The notes below the pieces were generated by a model, which saw only the letters and a program-made list of their open reading frames with translations, did no database searches and had not been told where the DNA came from. From Rosa chinensis (taxonomy: Eukaryota; Streptophyta; Magnoliopsida; Rosales; Rosaceae), in assembly GCF_002994745.2 (NCBI RefSeq), contig NC_037091.1:30258612-30322611 (forward strand): DNA of 64,000 nucleotides. The letters run 5' to 3'. The position numbers and the translations under genes are program-made. This document shows positions 1-11,251 of the stretch, piece by piece (positions within the stretch are counted from its first letter, which is position 1; each line of letters begins with the position of its first letter).

Positions 1-750
1 TAAGCACGTTTCGCGGTTGTCATGGCATCGGTCAACCAATAAAACATATAAGTGACTACGGTTGACCAATCCGATCGGATTCGAAAATATGGTGAAATTG
101 GCTAAATTTTTTACCACACATAATTTATTGTAATAAACTCATCCAACGGTCGGTTTTTCCATTTTCTTTGAATTGATAAGGGTTTCTCTTTGGAGTGTAT
201 GATATATAAATATAGGTTTATAAGAGTAACTACGTTTGACCTAGTTGATTGAATTCGAAACGTGAACCAAATTGGCTGGATTTTCTACAACCACCATGAA
301 ACATTACAATCTCTCCATCGAGCAGTTGGTTTCTCCAAATTCATTTTCTACTTCATGGTTGCTTTAGAATGAACTTAAACAATTTAAATGCAATGTATAA
401 GTCATATAACTTTAGGAATAAAATTAGTATAGTTCAATGTGTTTGTAATTAAAATTAATTTTTTTTTTATCTTATGTCCATGCACATCCATCGATGGAAT
501 ATATACAAACGTGATGTGAAAAAATAAGCACGTTTCGCGGTTGCCACGCCATCGGTCAACTACTAAAACATATAAGTGACTACGGTTGACCAATCCGATC
601 GGATTCAAAAATATGGTGAAATTGGCTAAATTTTTTACCACACTCATAATTTATTGTAATAAACTCATCCAACGGTCGGTTTCTCATTTTCTTTGAATTG
701 CTATATGTAGCTCTTTGGAGTGTATGATGTATAAATATAGATTTATAAAA
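1..750. repeat. Satellite-like tandem repeat
   Basis: The stretch beginning TAAGCACGTTTCGCGGTTG at 1 recurs at 525 with only a few differences, over about 200 bases. A more diverged copy of its core (the part reading AGTGACTACGGTTGACC) lies at about 226. The core therefore starts at about 50, 226 and 574, which are spacings of about 176 and 348, so the basic unit may be near 175 bp with one degenerate unit between. The array is cut by the left edge of the window. No coding potential is evident. It could be the edge of a satellite block or a repeat inside an unrecognised element. Confidence 0.6.
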
Positions 751-937
751 AATTAGTGTCTTTAAAAATTTATTTATCAACAAATTAGTATCTATATATA
801 AATATAGATTTTTTTTGGTACAATATAGTTATATAGATTGTTATCTTTGGTTGTATTTGATCATTATCCATTGAATTTCCAAAGCTTGATTAAAAAAAAA
901 AATACTTGTGTCTTTAAATATTTATTTATAAATAAAG
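751..937. other. AT-rich spacer
   Basis: AT-rich sequence with T and A runs. The phrase around 748 (AGTGTCTTTAAAAATTTATTTAT) is echoed at about 908, a small direct repeat. Nothing else is visible. Confidence 0.4.
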
Positions 938-1147
938 CCCGCAAGGCCCGGCCCAAAAAAGCCCGCAAGGCTAAGCCCGACCCAGCCCGAAAAAGCCCGC
1001 AAGGCCCGCTTTATATGGACGGGCTTGGATCCTTTGATTTTTAATAAAGCCCGGCCCGCAATTATTTTAAAATATAGCAAGGCCCGGCCCAAGCCCGGTA
1101 TGAATGGGCCGGGCCGGGCCGGGCCCGGCCCTTTGACGACCCCTATC
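938..1147. mobile_element. GC-rich non-autonomous DNA transposon fragment (hAT-like)
   Basis: The block is built of repeated GCCCG, GGCCC and CCCGGCCC words. On the minus strand its right end reads TAGGGGTCGTCAAAGGG followed by GGGCC repeats. That is the style of terminal sequence seen in many plant hAT-type non-autonomous elements. I do not see the matching left terminus, so the left side is probably truncated. The ORFs predicted through it on both strands are low-complexity (Gly/Pro/Ala/Arg-rich) and not credible genes. The superfamily assignment is inference. Confidence 0.45.
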
Positions 1148-1489
1148 ATGAGCCAACCCTTAGGCTGGAACATGTTATGACGCGCCACGCGTCGCTCAAA
1201 GTCGGCCTCTCCGAGAGGTTTGAAAGGATCAGAATTAGGCATACCAGTCCCACATCGAAAACGAAACTGAAGTCAGCTCTCTCCTCAGTTAAATTATGTT
1301 GGGTGACATTTACTCTCACTGTGTGTAGTTTTTACTCAACGGAGGGTATTACCATCACCACCAAGATGTGAGCTTAGGGTCCATCTCGTAAACCACTAAG
1401 CCAACTCTTTCCCTTTTACTCTAGATTATAATTTGGCGTTTAATTTGATTATGAAATTAGTGTATGTAAGTAGGAGAGAGTAGTACTTT
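1148..1489. other. Unassigned spacer
   Basis: No gene or element boundary is recognised. It contains AGTCCCACATCGAAAAC at about 1246, which resembles the plant snRNA upstream sequence element. No snRNA sequence or properly placed TATA box follows, so I do not call a gene. Confidence 0.4.
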
Positions 1490-2190
1490 GTTAGGGCTAG
1501 TGTGAGTCCAAGAAATATTTAGTGAGCTAAGGTGCGATTCTTCAGAAATTATTTTACGATCAGAGTAGTATTAATGTGCTTGGGAATATTATTCTAAATT
1601 TTTTCAAAGCTCAAAATCTTCGATTTGAGAAATGAGGACTCTTTAAGAAAATACGCGACGCTACGAGTTCGTTTGAATTTTCGGGGAATTTTTCAAACAC
1701 CCGAGTTATTTATTATGAATTTCTTAAGTTTCGGGAATTATGAATATTCATTTTAAATAAAATAATTTATGGCGGTGTGATCTGGGCTGTTAAATTATTA
1801 ATCACTAAATCTACACTGTCCGTTTTATTTAAAAATTGAGCTATAAATGGTCGAGGTAGGATCAAAACGCCCATAAACGTCGAGCATGAGACCCGGTTTC
1901 TTGACCCGAGAACCGTGCAGCGACCTTACTCCAACTCCTTCGTCCTGCCACGATTTAGTAGAGCACCGGTGATGGTAATCTATTCCTTTCTTCACCGCAT
2001 TTTCCAACGACTCCGGTCACAGCCGGGGGTGCAATGAGGTATGAAATGTGATATTCTCTTTGAGCTCTACGTATGGATGTAATTAGTTTTCTTATTTTGA
2101 TTAAGTCTGAAAATTTTGGTGCTTTTGCATGTGTGTCAGCTACCATCAGAGTTTCTATTCACAGTTACTGCCGAAACCAGTATGTGAGCC
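1490..2190 (+). repeat. LTR-like segment, copy A
   Basis: This non-coding stretch aligns by eye with the segment at 2186-2217 continued at 5332-6060. Shared blocks include the start (GAGTCCAAGAAATATTTAGTGAGCT against GAGCCCCGAAAAATTTATTGAGCT), ACGAGTTCGT followed by a TTTCGGGGAATTTTT-type block, a TATAAAT box near 1845, and GAGGTATGAAA near 2035. The make-up (TATA box, then a pyrimidine and CG-rich leader) resembles the LTR and leader of long-LTR gypsy elements, but I cannot define TG..CA ends or a TSD. It may be an LTR fragment or an unclassified tandem duplication. Confidence 0.4.
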
Positions 2191-3844
2191 CCGAAAAATT
2201 TATTGAGCTGAACCGAATGTGATGCCCCGGAAATTCGTATTTATTTCCAAGGATTTTCCGGAATTAGTTTTATAACTATTGGACGGTTTCGTGGCTCGTG
2301 GATGGAGCGGAAGTGTTTCGGGCGAATAATTAATTGAAGAATATGGTCTTAGGGGGGTTGCCAAAGGTTGACTTTTTATTCGTTGGGATTCTCCAAAAAC
2401 TTCCTTCACGAAAGTTGTAGAGCGCGTCGATACGAGTTCGTGGACATGTGGAACGTGTAAATCGGAGTTCGTATGAGGAAGTTATGGCTATTGGAAAAAG
2501 TTTCCGTTTTAGTATATAAGGGGAAAATCAGAAAATTATTTCATTTTCCTCATTTCCATTTCCGGAAGATATTTTCCTCTCTCTCTTCTCTCTCGTCCGC
2601 GCCTTCTGAGTCGAAGTTTTTCGGCTGACCCGACCCGAACCCGACATTCTGACCCGACTTTTCTGGCGAGCTCCGGCCATCTCCGGCGACGAAACTTTCC
2701 AGATGGGATCGTGTCCGCCGTCTGGTGGTCCCTGTGGTGTTCTCTAGCGACGAGATCCACCATGTACGGCGCTGCAAGGCTGTACAGTTAGCGTTTTCGG
2801 ACCCGGCCGGAAAACACAACTCCGATGTCGGCAAGGCTTTGAGTTTTCTTGGTTGAGCTCAGAACAGCTTCGCCGATCGATCCTTGGTGGTTGTTTGGAT
2901 CGATTCTCGTGAAACTTCGATCAACTCGAATTGGATTACTTTTCACGGCTTGTGAGGTAGTTTTCGATCCCTTAAGCTTGTTTTCTGACTTCGATCCAGT
3001 TATGAAAGTTCACAAGCATGCTTAGATGAAGCTTTTTGATGTTGGGAGTTTTGTGAAATATTGAGTTTTTGGCCGGCGGCGGTGCACCACCGTCTGTGGT
3101 GGCGTTCCGGCGGTGTTCCGGCCACTTAAGGAATTGGTTTTGGTATTATATATGTTCTACTCGTTGATACGAGCGTTTCGATATATAATATGCAAATTTT
3201 GGAGTTCGTATGGAATTGTTATGATTTTTGCAGTTTCATACCGATCGATTTATTCGATCCTTGAGGATTCGAGCGTCCGATCGACTTGTGGTTTGGTCAC
3301 ATCGATCGTGGACGTATTCCGGGGACTTTGGGAGGCCTCGGATGTGGTTTCGCCTCATTTGGTGTCACCTTGGGAATTTTGGTTCGATTTAGGGTTTCGA
3401 ACCCCTTGTGATTCGTTGACTGAATGAGAGCTGTAATTCCTTAGGTACGTGACGTAGTACTCCTTGGACGGCTGTTTTGTGGATTGGCTGCCTTGTCCTG
3501 AATTGAAGACGCAGCGGGAGTTTCGAGGTGAGTAATATCGCAAGGTTCATTTGTGAACGAATTACATTTATCATTTGTTGGGGAAATCTCACGATAATTG
3601 TTATGAGTGTGATTGATATGTGTTATGAGCAGGATCGATGTTTGTTATGAGTATAATCGATATTTGTTATGAACAGGATTGATATTTGTTATGAGCAGGA
3701 TCAATATTTGTTATGAATATGATCGATAATTGTTATGAGCATGACTACCCTATTGTCTTGGAGTTATTAGGTTAACTACGACTATAGTTGGTATTAGTGA
3801 CATTTCTGAGTGGATGACTATGTGTGTCTATATATATATTATGG

Positions 3845-3846
<2 letters not shown>

Positions 3847-3886
<40 letters not shown>

Positions 3887-3888
3887 TA
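3847..3888. repeat. (TA)n microsatellite
   Basis: Nearly pure TA run of about 20 units inside the solo LTR. It lies in the noncoding half of the LTR, downstream of the presumed promoter. Confidence 0.95.
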
Positions 3889-4125
3889 TTCATGTATTAG
3901 TGACTTCGTGGTGAATCTTTGTGATGATTGTCATGAAAAGCTTATGTAGGAATATTTGTGTAATGAATCGATGACATCAGTATGGTGAATCTTTGTGATG
4001 ATTTTCATGTAGGAATATTTGTGTAATGAATCGATGACATCAGTATGGTGAATCTTTGTGATGATTGTCATGTAAAGCTTGTATAGAAATATCTGTGTAG
4101 CTTGTGTAGGAATATGAGTAGGATG

Positions 4126-4385
4126 GTTGAAATCTATGTGATGATCGCTATCTATGTGATGACCAGCGAAATCTATGTGATGATCGCTATCTATGCGATG
4201 ACCAGCGAAATCTATGTGATGATCGCTATCTATGCGATGACCAGCGAAATCTATGTGATGATCGCTATCTATGTGATGACCAACGAAATCTATGTGATGA
4301 TCGCTATCTGTGCGATGAGTGGCGATATCTGCGTGAATCTATGTGATGATCCTTGAAATCTAGGTGATGATCACTGTGATGATTG
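4126..4385 (+). repeat. 39-bp minisatellite within the solo LTR
   Basis: About five to six copies of a 39-bp unit built from ATCTATGTGATGATCGC plus TATCTATGCGATGACCAGCG. Because 39 is a multiple of 3, the array stays open and reads as a 13-residue repeat (EIYVMIAIYAMTS) on the plus strand. That explains an apparent 84-residue ORF, which I do not regard as a gene. A looser array of GTTATGAGCAGGATCGAT-type units lies upstream at 3600-3745. Confidence 0.9.
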
Positions 4386-5331
4386 CTCGGTAGCGGAGCT
4401 GAATTCTTATTAAGTTAACAAAGATCGAGAGGACTGCTGTGATGGTTGGGGCTACCTACAGACGTCAGAGTGTGGGACTTCGATGACTACTTTGATTTGA
4501 ATTGCTTGACTTAATGTGACCTCCTGAACTAAATTATATGCAGGGGTTACTATGATTTGTTTGGCTTGTTTTGATATGTGATTACCTTGTTTCTTCTTGA
4601 TTGTATTGATTGATGGTTTGATTTATCTTAAGAGCATAGTGGTGACGAATTGTACTCTGTGTTGAGGATAGGAAGGTGACTCTTTGATTTTCACCTTTGA
4701 TGTCATGTTGATGACAAAAGCTCCTAGGGGGGGAAATGGGAAACGAGTGTGATTATGAAATTCGCCGTAGTGCGTTAGGATGGCGTCAAACATTGCTTGA
4801 GGAAGTCTTGTTTGACCGGAATTTGTGTAATTGGATGCTAGGATTGAGGTTATGAGCAGGAGGCTTTTGTGAAATTTTTGTAATTGGTTTTGAGTTACTC
4901 ATACGAGCTTCATAAGCTTACCGGGTTTTGTTGTGTGGAAACCCGGTGCACTATTCAATGGAATGGTGTAGGGGTTAATCCTGCAGGTCAGGGAAATCGT
5001 GGCTGAAGCTGAGGTGGCGCTTTTGCAGCTTTATGGTAGGAAGCCATCTTTGTGACTTTACCGTTGATAAAAACTTCCGTTGTATAGTTAACTCTGAGCA
5101 GCATTTACGTTTTATTTTGTTGTTGACAATTTAATTCGTAAGCATTGTAATATATAACTCTATGGAGCGAGTGTATGTTAACTTTGGGGGTTCAGGGCAT
5201 CAGTATGTACTTGGTTAAAAGGAAAAAGATTCCAGGTATTTTGTATTGATGACTGAACGTTCACGCATGTATAATTATGGGATTATATATATCGATTTTC
5301 TTGTGTGTAAAATCAGGGGCGTGACACCGAA

Positions 5332-6062
5332 GTCTTACGATGAGTATTTATTTACGATCTCAAAAATTATTAATGGTGTTCGGAAATATTTTTTAGAATT
5401 TTTCATAAGGAGAAATTCTTGATTCAAGGGTTTGATAATAAAGGACACGACATGATGAGTTCGTGGGAATTTTCTGGATACCCGAGCTAATGTTTACGCA
5501 TTTTGGAAATTTTGGGATTAAGGAAATTGCTTAAAGAAAAGAAATTAACTTGGATCGATCTGGGCCATTCAAATCCTCACCACTCAATCTCAGCCTTCGG
5601 ATTAAATTGAGTTTGGGTATAAATATACCTCCGCACTGTTCATCGATCAAGATCGTTCCAGAACCAGGAGGACTCTCGACCCGCGAGAGAGACCGGCGAC
5701 CGGATAATAAGACCCGGCCGGAACTCGGCCTTTCGACCATATCACGGCAGAAGAAACGGGCTTTCGCTTCGTCTCGACGACGCGGACGCGCCTCTAGCCA
5801 CGGATTGTCCATGCGCGAACGGTTGAGAGAGATTCGAAGCTCGGAAGCTTGAAGCTTTTCCGGCGATTTCCGGTTTTTCCGATGACTCTGGCCACCGTTT
5901 GGGTTGTCTGAGGTATGAAACGTAATCCTCTCGTCGAGCTCCACATCTTTGTATAATTAATTTTTGTAATTGATAAATTTTCAATGATTTGCTATTTTGG
6001 GTACTCACGGCTTCGTCGGAGTTGCCGTGCATGGCGGCGATTCTGGAGTTTCTGGGCTTGTT
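5332..6062 (+). repeat. LTR-like segment, copy B (interrupted)
   Basis: Continuation of the sequence at 2186-2217 once the solo LTR at 2218-5326 is removed. It aligns with copy A at 1490-2190: GAGTTCGTGGGAATTTT, GGATACCCGAGC, TATAAATATA near 5619, then a CG-rich leader and GAGGTATGAAACG near 5911. The copia element at 6063-11437 interrupts it again, and the sequence resumes at 11443. ORFs on both strands at 5531-5944 and 5550-5852 overlap each other in the CG-rich leader and are not supported as genes. Confidence 0.4.
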
Positions 6063-6248
6063 AGTCAAATAGAATAAGATTGAGAATGACTTTTTCTGAT
6101 ATCTATTACACCCATTCTGTGGTGTATATAAACATATTACAACTGTACTGTGTACTACTGTACTACACAATATATATAAGGTAAGTAGTTACAACAATAT
6201 ATTCCCTTGTGGTCTATTCCTAATAGGGAACGATGACTCACACTAACA
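6063..6248 (-). repeat. 3' LTR of the copia element
   Basis: On the minus strand it begins TGTTAGTGTGAGTC and ends CTATTTGACT. It is short (186 bp) and holds a TATATA box (TTGTGTAGTACAG region, minus strand). The purine tract at 6249-6262 lies immediately upstream on the minus strand. The terminal dinucleotide is CT rather than the usual CA, and the same end is seen in the other LTR. Confidence 0.9.
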
Positions 6249-6255
6249 CTCCCCC

Positions 6256-8739
6256 TCAAGTTGGCGCATATACATCAACCATGCCCAACTTGCTTAGTGA
6301 GTCATAAAACGCCTTCCTGGAGACTCCTTTGGTAAGTACATCTGCAAGTGGCTCTTCAGTTGGAACAAAAGGAAAGCTAATGATTTTGGCATCTAACTTC
6401 TCCTTTCTAAAGTGACGATCAACCTCCACATGCTTAGTACGATCATGATGTACTGGATTCTGTGATATGTCAATAGCTGCCTTGTTGTCACAATACAACT
6501 GCATGGAATTTTTGAGTATGAAACCCAGATCACGTAACAGATTTCTCAGCTACAACAATTCACACACTCCATGAGCCATACCTCTATACTCGGCCTCAGC
6601 ACTAGAACGTGCCACAACTTTCTGTTTCTTACTCTTCCATGTAACCAAATTAGCTCCCACAAAGGTAAAGTAACCTGATGTCGACCTCCTGTCTGTGATA
6701 TTTCCAGCCCAATCTGCATCTGTGAAGCCACAAACCTCATGAATGTTGTTATGTTTAGAAAATAGTACTCCCCTTCCTGGAGCTGACTTCAAGTACTTCA
6801 GAATTCGCATAACAGCATCCATGTGACTCTCACTTGGATTATGCATGAATTGACTCACCACGCTCACTGCATACGCAACGTCTGGTCTGGTATGAGCCAA
6901 ATAAATCAAGCACCCAACTAATCTCTGGTAGCGAGCTCGATCAGTAGGTACCTGATCTGGATACTCAGCTAAACCATGGTTCTGCTCAATAGGAGTGTCA
7001 ATAGGTCTGCAATCCAACAAACCTGTCTCTGTCAGCAAGTCAAGAACATACTTCCTCTGGCACAGATAGATTCCTTCTCTCCCCCTAGCTACCTCAATTC
7101 CTAAGAAGTACTTAAGCTCTCCCAAGTCCTTCATCTCAAACTAAGAGGCTAGCTGTCTCTGCAGTCTATCCATCTCAATAGTGTCATTACCAGTGATTAC
7201 CATATCATCCACATAGATAATTAGAGCTGTTACCTTCCCCTGTTGATGCTTGAGAAACAAGGTATGGTCCGAGTTGCTCTGCCTGTAACTAACCTTCCGC
7301 ATGAACTGTGAAAATCTTCCAAACCAAGCACGAGGTGACTGTTTAAGACCATACAGAGACTTTCTCAATTTGCATACAAACTCACCAGAAGAAGCAACTG
7401 CATACCCTGGTGGAAGGCTCATGTATACTTCCTCACCTAACTCTCCATGAAGAAATGCATTCTTGACATCAAACTGTCGGAGTGGCCAGTTTAAACTAGC
7501 AGCGAACGAGAGCAGAACCCGAATAGTATTCATCTTGGCAACAGGAGCAAAAGTTTCATCATAGTCTATACCATACGTCTGAGTAAATCCCTTTGCTACA
7601 AGACGTGCTTTGTATCGATTCACTGATCCATCTGCATTATGCTTCATAGTAAACACCCAACGACAGCCTACAGCCTTCTTGCCTTTTGGTGGAGGCACAA
7701 GTTGCCAAGTACTATTCTTCTGCAACGCCTCCATATCTTCATCCATAGCCTTCCTCCACTTTGGGTCCCCCAACGCATCCTGCACTTTGTTAGGTACTGA
7801 TACAGCAGATATTTGATTCACAAATGATTCATATGACTTAGACAACCTCCTAGTGGACATATAGTTGGCTACTGGGTATGTTGATTTGGCAGTAAGAGTA
7901 GGTTCATATCTTTTGGCTGATTGACCTCGAATGGTCCTATGTGGTAACACATATTGCTCAACATTAGACTCACTACTACTAGTATCAGTGGATGGACATA
8001 CCTCAAATGGATGATCTTCAGTACCAGGAAGCTGTGGGTCAGGGGTAGAAGTGATGGCAGGAGGGGCAATTGTGTCTTCAACCTCATTCTGAGTGATGGG
8101 AATTGGTGCTTCTGCTGCTGGAGGCGGCGAGCTAATAGTTTCAACCGGATCCGTCAAAATACCTCTTGGCTGTGTGGCTTCTCCTTCTCCCTCTGATTCC
8201 TCTCCCTCTCCATGATATAGCTCTTCAAAATATAAATTCTCCCCCTGAAGAGCTGTATCTGAAGAGGAGAAATAACTCATGTCTTCAAAGAAAGTAACAT
8301 CCATAGTGACATAATACTTTCTGGTGGGTGGATGATAGCACTTGTACCCCTTCTGATGACCTCCGTAGCCAACAAACACACACTTAAGGGCCCGGGCATC
8401 CAACTTAGACCTCTGATTTTGTGGTACATGGACAAAGGCAACACAACCAAAAACACGAGATGGAAGATTGTGAAAGGATGGTAAGGAGACATGAGAGGCG
8501 AGAACCTCAAATGGAATTTTACCCTGAAGGACACTGGATGGAAGACGATTGATAAGATGAGAGGAAGCATGTATAGCATCGCCCCAAAGATACTTAGGCA
8601 TACGAGCACTAAAAAGAAGGGCACGAGCCATATCAAGTAAATGACAGTTTTTCCGTTCGGACACTCCATTCTGTTCTGGTGTTTGTGGGCACGTGGTTTG
8701 ATGAACAATTCCATGGATTTTAAAAAACTCTTGGAACAC
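6256..8739 (-). pseudogene. copia integrase C-half, reverse transcriptase and RNase H
   Basis: Starting just after the frameshift, the segment carries the integrase glutamate region (TPEQNGVSERKN) and the GKxP-like C-terminal part. It then has the RVT_2 reverse transcriptase: RWVFTMKHNADGSVNRYKAR, the FDVKNAFLHGEL motif, and the catalytic YVDDM. A TAG at 7141-7143 splits the RT (after RQLAS). RNase H follows with TDADWAG, SSAEAEYRGMA, and the terminal DNKAAIDISQNPVHHDRTKH. A second TAG at 6550-6552 (after GVCELL, where families have Trp) cuts RNase H. The natural end is at about 6256 (VYAPT stop), just before the purine tract. Confidence 0.9.
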
Positions 8740-9767
8740 ATGATTAACATACTCCCCCCCATTGTCAGAACGAAGGACTTAATGGTGCTATGATATTGTG
8801 TTTGAACAAGATTACGAAAGGTTTGAAAAGCGGGGAAGACTTCATCTTTGGTTTTAAGAAGAGCAACCCATGACAATCTCATACAATCATCAATAAACAA
8901 CACAAAATATTGCATACCCGATACAGTAGGCGCTCTAGAAGGTCCCCAAACATCAGAATGAATCAACTCAAAAGGAATAGCACTTTTATTAGAAATACTA
9001 GGAGAATAAGTACCACGATGACTCTTGGCCAAAACACATGTTTCACAACATAAAGCAGACTCATCCACACCAATAAACAAAGTAGGCATGGTTTTCTTCA
9101 TAAGACTAAAAGATGGATGCCCTAAACGGCGATGCCACAACCAAATCTCACTTAGCTTATCAGAAGTCGAAGTCGAAGTCAAAGCGGCTCGGGATTGTGC
9201 TCCTGGTTTCTCTCCTGCATATGTCTGATCCAGATGGAACAACCTGCTCCTCAGATACCCCCGACTGACTATCTCCCTGGTGAGAAGATCCTGAAAAAAC
9301 ACATACATAGGATAAAATGTTACAGAGCATTTAGACTCAGTGTTCAATTGTGGGACAGATATCAAGTGATGAGATAAGTCAGGCACATATAACACATTAT
9401 GAAGTTCTAAAGTGGGAGTAATACGCACTGACCCTGACCCTAACACAGGAAAAGCCTCACCATTGGCATTGGTCACATAGGACACGGATGGGGAAGACAA
9501 TTCAGTAAAATATGATTTGTCATAAGTCATATGATCAGAGGCACCAAAATCAATAATCCATGTATCAGAACCAACAAAGTTAGAAACCTTTAAAGCCATA
9601 CCAATTTTACCTCGACCAGCTATAGAGGCTGTAGGGGTAGCTCCACCTGCTGTATGATGATCTTGGCCAGCCACTCCATAGAAATCCGGTTCTTGGACTA
9701 AGTGAACCGCAGCTGCTTTCCCCTTAGGGTGATAACCTTGCCTTTTAGGTTTAAGGTGTGGGTTCAA
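8740..9767 (-). pseudogene. copia protease and integrase N-terminal half (frameshifted)
   Basis: The frame continues from GAG. The protease active site at 9537-9551 reads D-F-G-A-S, where the family has D-S/T-G-A-S; a TCT to TTT change would explain it. The integrase HHCC finger follows (LWHRRLGHPSF ... CCETC), then the catalytic-core start HSDVWGP. At about 8778 one base is missing inside the sequence before the second catalytic Asp. The frame then slides, and the following residues in this frame are out-of-frame noise. The intact continuation is in the next frame, in the segment ending at 7141. Minus strand, one transcription unit with its neighbours. Confidence 0.88.
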
Positions 9768-10637
9768 CTTCCAACAAGTCTCCCGAACATGCCCAAGATC
9801 ATTGCAATAAGAACATTGAGGACGAGGACGGTTGGTGAAGCCTTGTGGGAAACCTTGCTGATGAAGTGGGGCTGAACTCTGTTGCTGAAGAAAAGGTGCA
9901 GGTGACTTGGCCTAAATGGCTAGGCTAGATACTTCAACCTGTGCATGTTTGACACTTTCCTGCTGAGACTCATCCTTGCGGATGTATGTAAAAGCCGTGT
10001 TCAAACTAGGAGGGTCTGTCATTCTGAGTAATTCTCCCTTGGCACTGCTATGCTTCTCATCAAGCCCTCTCAGGAATACATGGACCCTTTCTAGTTCCTT
10101 CTCCTTCTGGTACCACACAAGATCCTCTTGATTCTTGATCTTGCAAGGACGCTTCTGATCAATTTCAGCCCATACATTCTTCAGCTTGGTGAAATACACA
10201 GCTACTGGTTGCCCATTCTATTGCATACTAGCAGCTTTACACATCAATTCATGAACCTGTATAAAATCAGACTCATTGGTATACAGATCCCCCAATGTCT
10301 TCCATATTGTTTCAGCAGTTTCACACTCTTCTACCAACTGTAAAACATCTTTAGTCATGGCTTTGAATAGGAGAGCCATCACAGATCCATCATCATCCTC
10401 CCACTTAGCATAGGCATCCACATCTTCCTCATTAGGAGTTTTGATTGTTCCATTCACATGCCCCATCTTGTGTATGCCACGAAGATGGACATACATAATC
10501 TTCTTCCATGTTCGGAAATTGGTGCCATTGAGTTTTGGACCACCAAAAGAACCACCATCTGAACTTCGAACAGAAACCTCAATCTTTTGGACCTCATTCA
10601 TCTTAGAACTCTGTGCTTCACTTTCATCTCCACCCAT
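9768..10637 (-). pseudogene. copia GAG (two in-frame stops)
   Basis: The GAG domain starts at ATG 10637 (MGGDESEAQSS). It contains the usual UBN2-type capsid signals: LNGTNFRTWKK near residue 38, and ETAETIWKTLGDLY further on. An in-frame TAG at 10218-10220 (after CKAASMQ) and another TAG at 9912-9914 (after VSSLAI) interrupt a single continuous frame. A CCHC zinc knuckle (CSYCNDLGHVRETC, spacing C-x2-C-x4-H-x4-C) follows the second stop at about 9780-9825. In family terms, GAG forms the virus-like particle in the cytoplasm and binds RNA. With the two stops this copy would give only truncated products. The leader at 10638-11239 shows no other gene. Confidence 0.88.
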
Positions 10638-11239
10638 TGCAACAATATAGGAGTAAAATCACACAAAATATGCAGCGGAAAACAGATAGAAGATTTAAAG
10701 GAATAATAATAAAATGTGCAGATTTTTTTTTTTTTTTTTGAAACCTGTTGCACAGGTTGACCCGGGTTCGACTTGACTGCAGACAATTGCAGACGCAGAT
10801 CTGGACAGAGGAAGCGGACGTCGGTCGGAAAGAGAGAGCCGATGCCGGTCTGGTACTTGATCAATGGGTGACGCCGGAAACACGAAACGATGCAGGAGAT
10901 TGAAAGGAACGATCGGACAACGACGCTGCAGGTCGTGCTCGGATGCCCGCCGGACAGAAACAGGTACGGCGTTGATCTGGGCAAGCGACGGCGACTCTGG
11001 ACAGAAACAGAGGCGCGAAGTCGATCTGGGTAGAGGAGAGCGATCTGGTTTGACGCGGTGGACCCGGTCTGACTTGATCTGAAACTGACAAAGGTCGGTC
11101 TCTAAGAGACGAAGACCCCTTTGGATAAAAGGTAGAGAACGACGAAGACAACCCTAGCAAAGGGGTTTGATTCTGTATTAATTCCTCGGATTGAGGAAAA
11201 AATTGGACAACTAAGGAGACAAAGTCCTTTCGGATCTTT

Positions 11240-11251
11240 GCTCTGATACCA
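11240..11251 (-). other. copia primer-binding site (initiator-Met tRNA type)
   Basis: The minus strand reads TGGTATCAGAGC directly against the LTR end, with no spacer. This is the standard plant PBS complementary to the 3' end of initiator-methionine tRNA. Confidence 0.93.

Larger units (their letters stand above)
2218..5326 (+). mobile_element. Solo LTR of a long-LTR Ty3/gypsy element
   Basis: It begins TGTGATGCCCCGG and ends GGGGCGTGACA, an imperfect terminal inverted repeat (9 of 11 positions). It is flanked by a perfect 5-bp target duplication CCGAA (2213-2217 and 5327-5331). No primer-binding site, polypurine tract or coding domain lies inside, so this is an LTR left after recombination between two LTRs. 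A TATATAAG box sits at about 2513. The block around 2370-2490 (GTTGACTTTTTATTCG, GAAAGTTGTAG, GTGGACATGTGG, TAAATCGGAGTTC) is shared at lower identity with the LTR starting at 46813, so both belong to related families. Those families are possibly Tekay/Del-like chromoviruses, which have long LTRs of this style. The lineage is tentative. Confidence 0.85.

Noticed and set aside
1246..1262. AGTCCCACATCG, like the snRNA upstream sequence element
   Set aside because: No correctly spaced TATA box or snRNA-like sequence follows. The word is also common in plant repeats.
4102..4356. 84-residue ORF with 13-residue repeats
   Set aside because: Produced by the 39-bp minisatellite inside a solo LTR; no start context or domain.
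5531..5944. Overlapping ORFs on both strands
   Set aside because: They lie in a CG-rich LTR-like leader, overlap each other and have no family match.
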